Source: CAVSKL01 sp963728475 [NCBI: Candidatus Eiseniibacteriota bacterium]
GTDB taxonomy: Bacteria > Eisenbacteria > RBG-16-71-46 > JABDJR01
Direction of reading: 5' to 3'
DNA: 64,000 nucleotides
Assembly (NCBI GenBank): GCA_963728475.1
Contig: CAVSKL010000001.1
Span: 2,003,059-2,067,058, forward strand
This document shows positions 49,601 through 56,414 of this stretch, piece by piece. The stretch's first letter is position 1. The number at the start of each line of letters is the position of its first letter. The position numbers were made by a program, and so were the translations under genes. Under the pieces are notes generated by a model. The model did not search any database. It was not told the DNA's origin and saw only the letters and a list, made by a program, of their open reading frames with translations.

Positions 49601-50226
49601 TGTTCCCGGGGACGATCGGGGCGGACGTGCAGGGGGCGATGAACGTCTACACCCTGGAGCCGTTCGACGTCCCCGCCGGCACCCAGCAGGTCGACGGGTA
49701 CCTGAGCTGGAGCGGGGGCCCGGTGGTCGACCTGGACCTGTACCTGGTCGATCCGGACGGGAACATCGTCTCGAGCGGGGCCACCGCCACCGCCGACCCC
49801 GAGCATGCCGCCTACATCCTGCCCGGGCCCGGGACCTACCAGTGGAAGGTGGTCTCGTACGACAACCCGAACTCGTCCCTGGCCTATACCGTGACCAGCA
49901 TCAAGTGCGTCTCGGTTGCGGCCGGGGTGCGGCCCCCGCTGGACGCGCAGCTCTTCGCGATGCCCCAGAGCCAGCCGAACCCATTCTCCCGGAGTTCCGT
50001 CATCCGGTTCGCCCTCCCCGAGGAGGGCCCGGTGAAGCTCCGGATCTACGACGTGGCCGGCCGCCTGGTGCGCACGCTCGTGGACGGCACCCTGGAGGCG
50101 GGCTGGCACCAGCGGGTCTGGGACGGCCGGAGCGACGCCGGCGAGCGGGCGTCCACGGGGATGTACTTCTCGAGGCTCGAGGGAAGGCCCGGGGTGCGAA
50201 CCGGAAAGCTGATCCTGATTCGTTAG
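46654..50226 (+). CDS. Secreted subtilisin-like serine protease (S8) with Ig and sorting domains
   Basis: The 1190-residue protease has a signal peptide (LVLSLVILCSAAPRLFA), a propeptide to about residue 155, and a catalytic domain with Asp181 (GILDSGVN), His239 (YHGSHVAG) and Ser440 (NGTSMATPCITG). After it come an FnIII-like module (about 525-625), two cadherin-like putative-Ig repeats (NHAPVFDPVGDRTVGQG and APISDKSTHEG; about 785-970), a PPC-like domain (VDLDLYLVDPDGN) and a FlgD-like C-terminal domain (SQPNPFSRSSVIRFALPEEG ... GMYFSRLEG). ATG 46654 has AAGGAG at 46641-46646. The upstream 195 bp contains an AT-rich patch at 46480-46515, a likely promoter. It differs from the first subtilase in accessory modules, so it is not a recent duplicate. 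Confidence 0.93.
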   Translation: MRPYVRTLVLSLVILCSAAPRLFAASWLWDQNQNRIDDRIESVQAGGLAAAHVNGDLNARLIFFVFPDQTPLAFGTYVGFDHMPTDGDVSAVEATGATILWRPHYIQYLRVKATFTQIQAIAALAGITRVEAWQVMYPFNDNATRTLRVRESAGGVGTGFFPSVWKDLGFTGKGVVVGILDSGVNDAPDLAYPGHESLVGKFLGGGNFSNLDSSLNTPPDSSANPVDHGAAASEYHGSHVAGTAIGSGGPQGILNGAAPGRYAGMAPEARLVDCKVITDAGVGGGAAEALEWCIEHRNTVWDAGEPGVTYRGVQVVNMSIGGTSASDGTDADCAAVNAAVKAGIVVCVATGNDGNTAYMPSPAAADQDVAVGALQDANTLQHSDDIVADYSNEGPRDSDGDPDHLDEMKPSVLGSGSDIVSVLGDPTTAGNEYQNINGTSMATPCITGICALIRQANPDLTPAEVRDVLQNTAEHRTDHGKQPPSASDPFSVDPNYHPSWGWGEVDAYAAVKEAMNRATTQVVSEAATGVSNVGGHLEITLRWVTQREVGVSGFTVYRAPDLGGRPGGFAPASPAVMPAGGPVIERAANRTPYTWTDTDASLVPGTPYWYEVRWMDTAGAQHVEPAFEVATDVPPVRVRVRWSITHNAIDNDIFARFGSGVDPANPAFVRPCGGSGVADSSVVVVPVGFGTMTRWYFHADLTDQDPVAGFLPPSNANPWFLSVREQGYVNTEGIVDDFSVTTYDENGVPSAVYTSPTSNVPTAEQQTTVLWIPMDPVTQANHAPVFDPVGDRTVGQGLTLNFQVQATDPDGQPVAYSALALPPGATFTPGSRTFEWTPSFSQSGEFTASFRAVDNFTIPAADTETVRIQVYTRAPGSDTAPLLAPISDKSTHEGMPLSFAVSAADEEGGALLYSAAPLPSGAAFDSSAGTFDWTPAYGAAGTYAVTFHVMDSGGAADSQSVTITVVSSGPTRPAGPCDADTTLFPGTIGADVQGAMNVYTLEPFDVPAGTQQVDGYLSWSGGPVVDLDLYLVDPDGNIVSSGATATADPEHAAYILPGPGTYQWKVVSYDNPNSSLAYTVTSIKCVSVAAGVRPPLDAQLFAMPQSQPNPFSRSSVIRFALPEEGPVKLRIYDVAGRLVRTLVDGTLEAGWHQRVWDGRSDAGERASTGMYFSRLEGRPGVRTGKLILIR

Positions 50227-50270
50227 CAGGCGACCTGCCCGGGTCTTGTCGGGCGTAGTGGGGGGTCTGG

Positions 50271-50295
50271 GGGACTCCGGCCCGGCCGGGGTCCC
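50271..50295 (+). terminator. GC-rich hairpin after the second subtilase
   Basis: GGGACTCCGG pairs with CCGGGGTCCC (one G-T pair) across a tight loop, starting 45 bp after the stop. No T-tract follows. Confidence 0.4.
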
Positions 50296-50364
50296 GCCGG
50301 CCCCCCTATTTGCCGGGTGGGTGTGGGGGGGGGGCGCAGGGGGCGGGCGCGGGTGCGGAGGGCG

Positions 50365-50490
50365 AGCGCGGAGGGGGGGGATGCGCGAGGGGGCAGGATG
50401 CGCGAGGAGTTGTCCGGGGCCGATTGACCGGGCGCGGAGGGGGGGGATGCGCGAGGAGTCGTCCGGGGCCGATTGACCGGGCGCGGGGGG
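50365..50490. repeat. 49-bp tandem repeat
   Basis: Two nearly identical 49-bp units begin at ATGCGCGAGGAG (50398 and 50447) and contain GTCCGGGGCCGATTGACCGG. They differ by a T/C and the length of a G run. A partial copy (GCGCGGAG, G-run, ATGCGCGAGG) precedes them from 50365. The surrounding 373-bp gap (50227-50599) has no other recognisable gene. Confidence 0.8.
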
Positions 50491-50599
50491 CATGGCAGTA
50501 TCGATCCAAGGCCCGGAGCCGGTCGCGCGCTTCCTGGGCCGATTGCCGGACATGCATTTGTCTGCTTTGGACCGGGTCGATCATCCTTCAAATTGTGCC

Positions 50600-51586
50600 A
50601 TGTCGTCATCTTTCAGCCTGAGAGAATTTTTCCGCGAGGCCGGCCGGGGCTGGACCGCCCCGGTGATCATTGTGATCGCGCTGGCGCTCCTGGTCACCGG
50701 CATCTTCTCTCCCATGGTGAGCATGGAGAAGCTCTTCTCCGATCCCAAGCCGTATTCCGCGGTGAGCGGCATCATCGAGTTCTTCTCGAGCGGCGACTTC
50801 GCGCTCGGGATCATCGTGCTCCTGTTCTCGATCCTCTTCCCGACCTTCAAGCTCGGGCTGCTCGCGCTGATCTGGTTCCAGCAGCCCTACCGGAAGCGAA
50901 GCCGTACGGTCTACAAGTGGCTCGAGATCCTGGGACGCTGGTCTATGCTGGACTTCTTCGTGGTCTGCATCATGCTGGGAGCGATCCAGCTCGGCATCCT
51001 GGCCGACGCCCACGCCCACTACGGCGTGTACGTGTTCGGCTCCGCAATCCTGCTTTCAATCCTGGCCACCGCCTGGATCCGCCACGTGGAGACCGAGCCC
51101 CGGTCCGCCCGGAAGTCGTCCTGGCATCCGTTCGGGCTGAACGTGGTGCTGGTGTCGCTGGTGGGGCTCTTGATGCTCTATCGCGGGGTGACGCATCCGG
51201 TCATGAAGGTGGAGAAGTGGATCTTCTGGAAGCACGACTATTCGATCCTCCAGGGGATTCGCGAACTCCTGGCCGCGCACAAGACGGTGCTGGGGGTGGC
51301 CTTCCTGCTCTTCGTGGTCCTGGTGCCGGCGCTCAAGCTCCTGGGGATCGTGGTCGCGTACGTGGTCTCGAGGTTCCGGGGAGTCCACTCCCCGGTCATG
51401 CAGGGCCTGGTCCTGGCCGACACGCTGGCTATGGTCGACGTGTTCGGCCTGGCGTTGGTGGTGGTGCTGTTCAAGGTCTCGGACATGGCCCACGTGACCC
51501 TGCAGTCCGGCGCCTGGTACCTGGCCGCCACCGGGGTGCTCTCCATCTACCTGTCGTGGGAGATCCAGCGAAGCTATCGGACGTAG
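50600..51586 (+). CDS. PqiA-like integral membrane protein
   Basis: The 328-residue protein has about eight hydrophobic helices arranged as two related halves. Each half carries the PqiA family sequence around a conserved aspartate: LGRWSMLDFFVVCIM in the first and LADTLAMVDVFGLALVVVLFK in the second. PqiA proteins are inner-membrane partners of MCE-type lipid transport systems and respond to membrane stress in enterobacteria; no MCE gene is adjacent here. ATG 50600 (MSSSFSLREFF) is chosen on protein grounds; in-frame ATGs at 50492 and 50552 exist and none has a clear Shine-Dalgarno. The last helix pair is followed by the short tail QRSYRT. Confidence 0.8.
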   Translation: MSSSFSLREFFREAGRGWTAPVIIVIALALLVTGIFSPMVSMEKLFSDPKPYSAVSGIIEFFSSGDFALGIIVLLFSILFPTFKLGLLALIWFQQPYRKRSRTVYKWLEILGRWSMLDFFVVCIMLGAIQLGILADAHAHYGVYVFGSAILLSILATAWIRHVETEPRSARKSSWHPFGLNVVLVSLVGLLMLYRGVTHPVMKVEKWIFWKHDYSILQGIRELLAAHKTVLGVAFLLFVVLVPALKLLGIVVAYVVSRFRGVHSPVMQGLVLADTLAMVDVFGLALVVVLFKVSDMAHVTLQSGAWYLAATGVLSIYLSWEIQRSYRT

Positions 51587-51879
51587 GGGGGGGGATCCGT
51601 AAGCCGGCGCCCGCGGGAGCGCGGGTGGGGCGGCTTCACGGCCGGGGGGGGTAAGCCCGGGGCGCTGGGTTTCGGCGGGAGGGGCACGGCCCGGCGCGCA
51701 CCGAGGGTCACGGTGCGGCGCGTGGGCACGGATTTCGCCCCCGAGGGGCACGACACGCCTTGCGCTCATTTCCGAGGCTCCTCGCCCGGCGGGAGTGAGG
51801 CCGCGTGGGCCCCCGAGGCCACACGCGCCGCTTGAGGGGGCCGCCGGGCATGTGCTAACCTCTTCTGCCGCTTTGAAGA

Positions 51880-51955
51880 GGCGCCATACCCAAGTGGCTA
51901 AGGGGACGGTCTGCAAAACCGTTATGCGGCGGTTCGAATCCGCCTGGCGCCTCCA
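51880..51955 (+). tRNA. tRNA-Cys (GCA)
   Basis: A 76-nt cloverleaf can be drawn by hand. Acceptor arms GGCGCCA (51880-51886) and TGGCGCC (51945-51951) pair, U73 is the expected Cys discriminator, and CCA is encoded. The anticodon stem ACGGT/ACCGT holds loop CTGCAAA with anticodon GCA at 51913-51915. The T loop is GGTTCGAATCC. The 293 bp upstream (51587-51879) shows no gene. It marks the boundary between the GC-rich backbone and the accessory region. Confidence 0.96.
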
Positions 51956-51997
51956 GCCTATCTTTCTATGTCCGTAGGAGTTAGGTGACTGACTGGT

Positions 51998-52037
51998 GTG
52001 GCCGGTCCCGCGATGGGGCCGGTCACATCTTCGTTTT
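51998..52037 (+). terminator. Terminator after tRNA-Cys
   Basis: A 12-bp stem (GTGGCCGGTCCC with GGGGCCGGTCAC, two G-T pairs) with loop GCGAT is followed by a T-rich ATCTTCGTTTT, 42 bp after the tRNA. Confidence 0.7.
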
Positions 52038-52199
52038 GGGTCGACGTGTTTCTACGGAGTTACGCCGTTTCCTCGGCGTGGGACCGGTCACAGGCAAGAG
52101 TGCCACCTGACTACGTTTCCCGCAGCCAGAGCCGAAGCGATCCTCCCACTGGCTACTCTGACGGCCCCACCCACATGACCCGTCAAGGAGAAGGAGGTA

Positions 52200-52277
52200 G
52201 TGCGCCTGCCTGTCTACGAGGAAGTGGGTGAGCCCGAATACGCCAGCCGGACCTCGCAATGGCTGGGCAGAGACTAG
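52200..52277 (+). CDS. Short ORF (25 aa) with a strong ribosome binding site
   Basis: GTG 52200 is preceded by an unusually good GGAGAAGGAGG (52187-52197). The 25-residue frame (MRLPVYEEVGEPEYASRTSQ...) stops at TAG 52275-52277. The protein-like composition and the strong RBS suggest the start of a once longer gene, cut by mutation. Function unknown; it may equally be a chance ORF. Confidence 0.3.
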   Translation: MRLPVYEEVGEPEYASRTSQWLGRD

Positions 52278-52353
52278 GGATCGTCAGGGTCGGGTGCTGC
52301 GCAGCGCATTGAGACTACGTCAGAGTTGGTCACAACGGATGAACGCATGATCA

Positions 52354-52560
52354 ATGCCGCATCCTCCGAACTGGAAGGAAGCCGCAGTGCGCGCTTTCCG
52401 CAACCCGGAAGCGCTGGAACAGCGGCGACAAAAGGCGGTGGCCCTCTAGCAGGATGGGGCCGGGATGCCGCCCGACCCCGGGACCTTTGTCGGTCCATCC
52501 GGTTCGAGATCCTTCCGCTCTACGCGCCGGAGCTCAATCGGATCGAAGTCCTCCTGGCTC
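52354..52560 (+). pseudogene. Remnant of an IS630-family transposase
   Basis: ATG 52354 opens MPHPPNWKEAAVRAFRNPEA followed by LEQRRQKAVAL and a TAG stop at 52447-52449, the look of an IS630-type N-terminal helix-turn-helix region. About 50 bp later, in another frame, FEILPLYAPELNRIEVL (about 52500-52553) matches the conserved C-terminal block of IS630 transposases (LPxYxPELNPIE). The roughly 250 codons expected between them are missing, so this is an internally deleted relic. No terminal repeats were found. Confidence 0.65.
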
Positions 52561-52640
52561 GGCTCAGCATGAGCTTAGCCGTGCAAGACAGCAGATGAAC
52601 TGGTTCTGAATACCCGCAAGTACACTCGTGATGTCGGCAT

Positions 52641-52660
52641 AAGATATTGTATACAAATAA
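52641..52660 (+). promoter_or_regulatory. AT-rich palindrome upstream of the cassette
   Basis: TTGTATACAA (52647-52656) is a perfect 10-bp palindrome within AAGATATTGTATACAAATAA, the most AT-rich stretch nearby, about 120 bp upstream of the first cassette gene. An autoregulatory operator for the Xre-type antitoxin, or a promoter -10 region, is possible; neither is shown. Confidence 0.3.
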
Positions 52661-52774
52661 CTTAACTAGCAGATGTGCGGGGCGTCAGGGGGGGTTGCCG
52701 AAGACCCGTGTCAATGCTAACATCAATGCAAACGTCAACCTTGAGACTCGACTCCGGGAGACAAGGAACGCCAA

Positions 52775-54028
52775 ATGGAACAGTTCCCTAGACTTCTGCA
52801 CTTGGTCGGACCCCCGCTCGGACTCTACTTCCGTCCAGGACGCAACGATCATCGAGCACTGCTTCAACCGATCTCTGACGGCCATGCTTCGCCGACCGGG
52901 GTCGTATTCAGCCCGACGCTCCTCGGGCGCCAAGAGGAACTCCGAACGGAATCGAAAAGCCGACATCTGGACTGCATCCTAGACACTTGCGCGCTGGAGC
53001 TCGCTACTCCTGCGGGGAGACAGCGGCAAGACCTCGCTGCCTTGCCCTGGGCTAGTACGGCATCCTTGGTTTCGGACGAAATCGGCACGGCGGAGATCGA
53101 GGAGATGACCACGCGCATAGCGGAGTTTGTCGCCCGGAACTCCTTCAGCGCAGTTCTCGCACCGACTCACTACGTGACCGGTGCGTTTGACCCTTGGCTC
53201 GATATCGATGCTCGCGTGACGGTCGCCTTGCGAAGGAAACTCGACAGCTTGCAGCTTAGGGCTGTACCGATCTACTACCTACTCAGCCTGCCGATGAAGG
53301 CCCTTCGTGATCCCCAACATCGAACTTCGATTCTGGGCAGACTCCAACCCTTACCGTTTGATGCCCTCTGGTTGCGAGCGCACCCCTTTGGGTCATCGAG
53401 TTCAGGACCCAGCCTGGCCGGGTACATTGCGGCCGCGTGGGATCTGACAGCTCTGCAGCGCCCCATAATTGCAGAGCGTTCCGGCACTATTGGTCTCGCA
53501 CTCCTTGCTTTCGGTGCGGCTGGTGGAATTGAGTGCGGGATCACAATGGGTGAGCAGTTCAACGTGCGACCGCTTCTCAAGCGTAACCGAAGCGGTGCGG
53601 GTTTTGTGCCATCACCGCGCGTGTATCTTCCGGAGCTTGGAGCTTACCTTAGCCGGAGCAAGGCGCGCTCCTTCTTTGAAACAAGGCAGATGAAGAGTAG
53701 ATTCGCGTGCACTGATGAATCGTGCTGCAGACATGGGTATGAAGATATGATCCGCGACCCTCGGAGGCATTTCATCGTGCAAAGATGCGCAGAGGTGCGT
53801 CGCTTGAGTGCTGTTCCGGAACCGATGAGAGCGGCCAGCTATCTTGATCGGTTCCTGCGACCGGCCACAGATCTCGCAGTGAGAGCCGCGAAGGTAGAGC
53901 CAAGCTTAGTGAGCGTTAAAGAGAGACTTGAATCCTGGCGATACACGCTTGGCTCTCTTGACCAGACAAACGCACGTTTCTCTTCAGTCCCTGAAGGAAA
54001 GCGAATTGGATCTCGCTTCCGCGCCTGA
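52775..54028 (+). CDS. Uncharacterised 417-aa protein, first gene of RES/Xre cassette
   Basis: I do not recognise a named family. The predicted soluble protein alternates strands and helices in a barrel-like order: GVVFSPTLLG, LDCILDTCALEL, SAVLAPTHYV, LRAVPIYYLLSL, FDALWLRAHPFG, RPIIAERSGTIGLALLAFG, GIECGITMGEQF. Then comes a Cys/His cluster FACTDESCCRHGYED...RRH (Cys-x4-Cys-Cys-x13-His, near residues 310-330) and a helical C-terminus. A barrel followed by a Cys/His zinc-like site recalls tRNA-guanine transglycosylase/DpdA-type enzymes, but that is a hypothesis. ATG 52775 has GGAGACAAGGAACGCC upstream. GC is clearly lower than the backbone. It ends 23 bp before the antitoxin gene, on the same strand, so the three genes look like one operon. 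Confidence 0.75.
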   Translation: MEQFPRLLHLVGPPLGLYFRPGRNDHRALLQPISDGHASPTGVVFSPTLLGRQEELRTESKSRHLDCILDTCALELATPAGRQRQDLAALPWASTASLVSDEIGTAEIEEMTTRIAEFVARNSFSAVLAPTHYVTGAFDPWLDIDARVTVALRRKLDSLQLRAVPIYYLLSLPMKALRDPQHRTSILGRLQPLPFDALWLRAHPFGSSSSGPSLAGYIAAAWDLTALQRPIIAERSGTIGLALLAFGAAGGIECGITMGEQFNVRPLLKRNRSGAGFVPSPRVYLPELGAYLSRSKARSFFETRQMKSRFACTDESCCRHGYEDMIRDPRRHFIVQRCAEVRRLSAVPEPMRAASYLDRFLRPATDLAVRAAKVEPSLVSVKERLESWRYTLGSLDQTNARFSSVPEGKRIGSRFRA

Positions 54029-54051
54029 ATCAAAGAGGGAAGGTGAGCCAA

Positions 54052-54390
54052 ATGTCCAACGCAGTTGCCAAGAGGCTTGATTCGATTCATAAGGCAGGTG
54101 GGATCCGTCAGAGGGATATTGCTCAGCTACTGAATACGACCCCGGAGACGGTCTCAAGGTGGAAGAGCGGAAGTGTTGAACCACACTTCACTCGTCTAAA
54201 GACGATTCTCGCTCTGGAGTGGCTTGTGACTGAACTAGCTGAGTTCTATGGGCCTAAGGAAGCACGCCTTTGGCTATTCACGCCACACAGGCTCCTAGGT
54301 GATAGAAGACCCGCCGATGTTATACAAGAAGGAAATGTGGACGATGTGGTGGCGATCATTGCACAGCTGCGCGATGGTGCCTACTCCTGA
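54052..54390 (+). CDS. Xre/MbcA/ParS-type antitoxin
   Basis: The 112-residue protein has an N-terminal helix-turn-helix (RQRDIAQLLNTTPETVSRWK, about residues 18-38). The C-terminal DUF2384/MbcA-ParS-Xre toxin-binding region has the diagnostic EARLWLFTPHRLLGDRRPADVI, then VDDVVAIIAQLRDGAYS. It should neutralise the RES toxin by covering its active site and repress its own operon. I use ATG 54052 because GAGGGAAGG ends about 9 bases upstream; GTG 54043 directly abuts the purine run. It ends 15 bp before the toxin start. Confidence 0.92.
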   Translation: MSNAVAKRLDSIHKAGGIRQRDIAQLLNTTPETVSRWKSGSVEPHFTRLKTILALEWLVTELAEFYGPKEARLWLFTPHRLLGDRRPADVIQEGNVDDVVAIIAQLRDGAYS

Positions 54391-54828
54391 GGCTGAGAAC
54401 ACTAGGTGATCTACGATCCCGGGTTGCTGGACGCTCTGGAGGGGTTTGAGTACTCGGCATGGGCGGGGTCTGTCTTCCGCCATATGTTTGCAGGAGTACC
54501 CCCACTGCGCGAGAACACGAGCGGAGCGCGTTGGAACCCTAGGGATACGGCCGCTATTTACACCAGTCTTCAGCGAGAGACGGCGATTGCTGAGGGTGAC
54601 TATAGATTGTCGCTTGAACCCTTCCGAATCAAAAGGCAGCGGGTCGTCTATGAGATCCGAATTGAGTTGGAGAAGGTTTTGGACCTATGTACTCCGGCGC
54701 GACTGAAAGCCGTGGGGTTGACGAGAGAGGACCTAAATGGCTCTGATTACTCGATGTGCCAGGTGATCGGTGGGGCTACCGCGTGGCTTGGCCGGGACGG
54801 CTTGCTGGTTCCCTCGGCGCGACGAAGA

Positions 54829-54836
54829 AATGGAAC
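54829..54836. repeat. Left 8-bp target-site duplication of IS256 element
   Basis: AATGGAAC immediately precedes the left inverted repeat; the same octamer is at 56246-56253. Eight bp is normal for IS256-family insertions. Confidence 0.9.
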
Positions 54837-54865
54837 GAGGGTGTGCCATTCTTAGTTGAAAATTG
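54837..54865 (+). repeat. Left terminal inverted repeat of IS256 element
   Basis: Starts GAG and contains CCATTCTTAGTTGAAAATTG, which matches the complement of the right end (CCATTCTTAGTGGAAATTG) with one substitution and one base length difference. The outer six bases after GAG do not match. Confidence 0.85.
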
Positions 54866-54936
54866 AAGCGGCCCCAACTCCTGTGGTTTGATGGTGTTGG
54901 AAGACAACCTCAACCCGCAGAAGGAGGAGCCGTTCG

Positions 54937-56205
54937 ATGAGCAGTTTGCCACGAGTCGTGCGTCGACGCAAGAAGGAGAAGCGGTTGGGCAAGGCCCAGG
55001 TTCTTCGGAGGGAGGAGGTCCCGGAGCTGGAGCTGGACGCCCGGGTGGAGCTGATCCGAGCGTTGGTCCCCCTGGCTTTGGCGGAGATCTCCGCGGTCCT
55101 GGACGAGGAGGTTCGAGAGCTGGCTGGAGAACGCTACGCGAGGACGGGAGGGAGCCGTCACGGGAGCAACTGTGGATCGGTGAAGTTGGCGGGCCAGAAG
55201 GTGCCGATTCGGGTCCCGCGGGTTCGTGGGGAGGGGGCTGAGATGCCGCTGACCTCATACCGGAAGCTTCGAGGGGAGGGGGAGGTGGACGAGGTGTTGC
55301 TGCGCCGGGTGCTGTACGGGGTGTCGTGCCGGAACTACGAGGCGGCAGCAGAGTCGGTACCGGGAGCGATCGGACTGTCGAGTTCCACGGTGTCGCGGCG
55401 CTTTGTGCAGGCCAGTGGCGAGAAGCTGAAGGCGTTGCAGGAACGGGACCTGGCAGAGGAGGACGTGGTGGCGATCTTCCTGGATGGGAAGACGTTTGCC
55501 GAGGACACGATGGTTCTGGCGCTGGGGATCACGTTGAAAGGCGAGAAGCGGATCCTGGGGTTTGTGGAGACGGGGACGGAGAACGAGCGGGTGCTGAGCC
55601 AATTTCTGCGGTCGCTAGTGGATCGGGGCCTGGATGTGAGCCGGGGGGTTCTGATGATCCTGGACGGAGCCAAGGGTCTGCGGTCGGCGGTTCGCAAGTG
55701 CTTCAAGGAACGGGCCTTGGTGCAGCGCTGTCAGTGGCACAAGCGGGAGAACGTGGTGTCGTACCTGCCCCGGAGCGAGCAGGCGGCGTTGCGGAAACGG
55801 CTGCAGAAGGCGTACGAGCGACCGACCTACGCCGAGGCCAAGGGAGCGCTGGAGAAGATCCTGGCCGAGCTCGAGGAAGTGAACCAGTCGGCGGCGGCCA
55901 GTCTCCGGGAAGGCCTGGAGGAGACGCTGACCCTGCATCGTCTGGGTCTGTTCGGGAAGCTGGGCCGTTCGTTCAAGACGACCAACTGCCTGGAGTCGAT
56001 CAACGGCCTGGTCGAAGAGCGTTGCGGCAAGGTGGACCACTGGAAGAACTCGAGCCAGAAGCAGCGTTGGTTGGCAACCGCGTTGCTGGAGATCGAGCCT
56101 CGCCTCAGGAAGGTGATGGGGTACAAACAGCTTCCTGCTCTGCGGGAGGCGCTGATGAGGGAGTTGAAGATCGAAGCCGGCAGCCCTCGAGAGGAGGCTG
56201 CCTAA
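54937..56205 (+). CDS. IS256 (mutator-type) transposase
   Basis: The 422-residue DDE transposase has catalytic residues in IFLDGKTF (Asp183), MILDGAKGLR (Asp243) and TNCLESINGLVE (Glu353). The family CxxH-type motif RCQWHKRENV falls between the second Asp and the Glu. Full length with no stops, so the element may still be active. ATG 54937 follows GAAGGAGGAGCCGTTCG. Confidence 0.95.
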   Translation: MSSLPRVVRRRKKEKRLGKAQVLRREEVPELELDARVELIRALVPLALAEISAVLDEEVRELAGERYARTGGSRHGSNCGSVKLAGQKVPIRVPRVRGEGAEMPLTSYRKLRGEGEVDEVLLRRVLYGVSCRNYEAAAESVPGAIGLSSSTVSRRFVQASGEKLKALQERDLAEEDVVAIFLDGKTFAEDTMVLALGITLKGEKRILGFVETGTENERVLSQFLRSLVDRGLDVSRGVLMILDGAKGLRSAVRKCFKERALVQRCQWHKRENVVSYLPRSEQAALRKRLQKAYERPTYAEAKGALEKILAELEEVNQSAAASLREGLEETLTLHRLGLFGKLGRSFKTTNCLESINGLVEERCGKVDHWKNSSQKQRWLATALLEIEPRLRKVMGYKQLPALREALMRELKIEAGSPREEAA

Positions 56206-56217
56206 ACATGGGTCGCG

Positions 56218-56245
56218 CAATTTCCACTAAGAATGGGCTTGACTC
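56218..56245 (-). repeat. Right terminal inverted repeat of IS256 element
   Basis: Complement of the right end reads GAG then CCATTCTTAGTGGAAATTG, matching the left end. Confidence 0.85.
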
Positions 56246-56253
56246 AATGGAAC
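56246..56253. repeat. Right 8-bp target-site duplication
   Basis: AATGGAAC, identical to 54829-54836; the RES reading frame resumes in this copy. Confidence 0.9.
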
Positions 56254-56346
56254 CAACCTAGTTGTCTACCCGACGGGACTGAATCCAGAAAGGGAGTTTG
56301 AAGTGATGACCAGCGAGGAGATCTAGAAGCCCGAAGGGCAGGCAGG

Positions 56347-56403
56347 CTAAGACTGCTCTTTGATCTTCGCCAGAGTTTCCTCTGACAGTTCGATTGTTGG
56401 CAT
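56347..56403 (-). CDS. 18-aa ORF downstream of the zinc-finger microprotein
   Basis: ATG 56403 encodes MPTIELSEETLAKIKEQS then TAG. The composition resembles the N-terminal strand-helix of small ribbon-helix-helix-like proteins, so it may be the start of a truncated gene. It lies 11 bp downstream of the zinc-finger ORF's stop on the same strand. Very short; low confidence. Confidence 0.25.
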   Translation of the reverse strand: MPTIELSEETLAKIKEQS

Positions 56404-56414
56404 GTGTTTGTTCG

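Larger units (their letters stand above)
54837..56245 (+). mobile_element. IS256-family insertion sequence (complete, 1409 bp)
   Basis: Bounded by imperfect inverted repeats and an 8-bp duplication (AATGGAAC), with one transposase gene reading left to right. Its GC content resembles the backbone more than its flanks. It sits inside the RES toxin gene in the same orientation. Because both target duplications are identical, the insertion is probably recent. Confidence 0.93.
54406..56326 (+). pseudogene. RES-domain toxin interrupted by an IS256-family element
   Basis: The 5' part (54406-54836; GTG start) encodes a RES domain: VFRHMF with the conserved Arg25, GARWNPRDTAAIYTS, ETAIAEGDYR, and DGLLVPSARRRNGT. 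An IS256-family insertion (54837-56245) then intervenes. After the right 8-bp target duplication the same reading frame resumes at ACC AAC (56252-56257) with NLVVYPTGLNPEREF and stops at TAG 56324-56326. Removing the IS and one duplication gives an uninterrupted 167-residue toxin. RES toxins deplete NAD+; the interrupted form would end with five IS-encoded residues (RVCHS) at 54855 and lack the last strand and tail. It may be inactive or altered. Confidence 0.9.
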
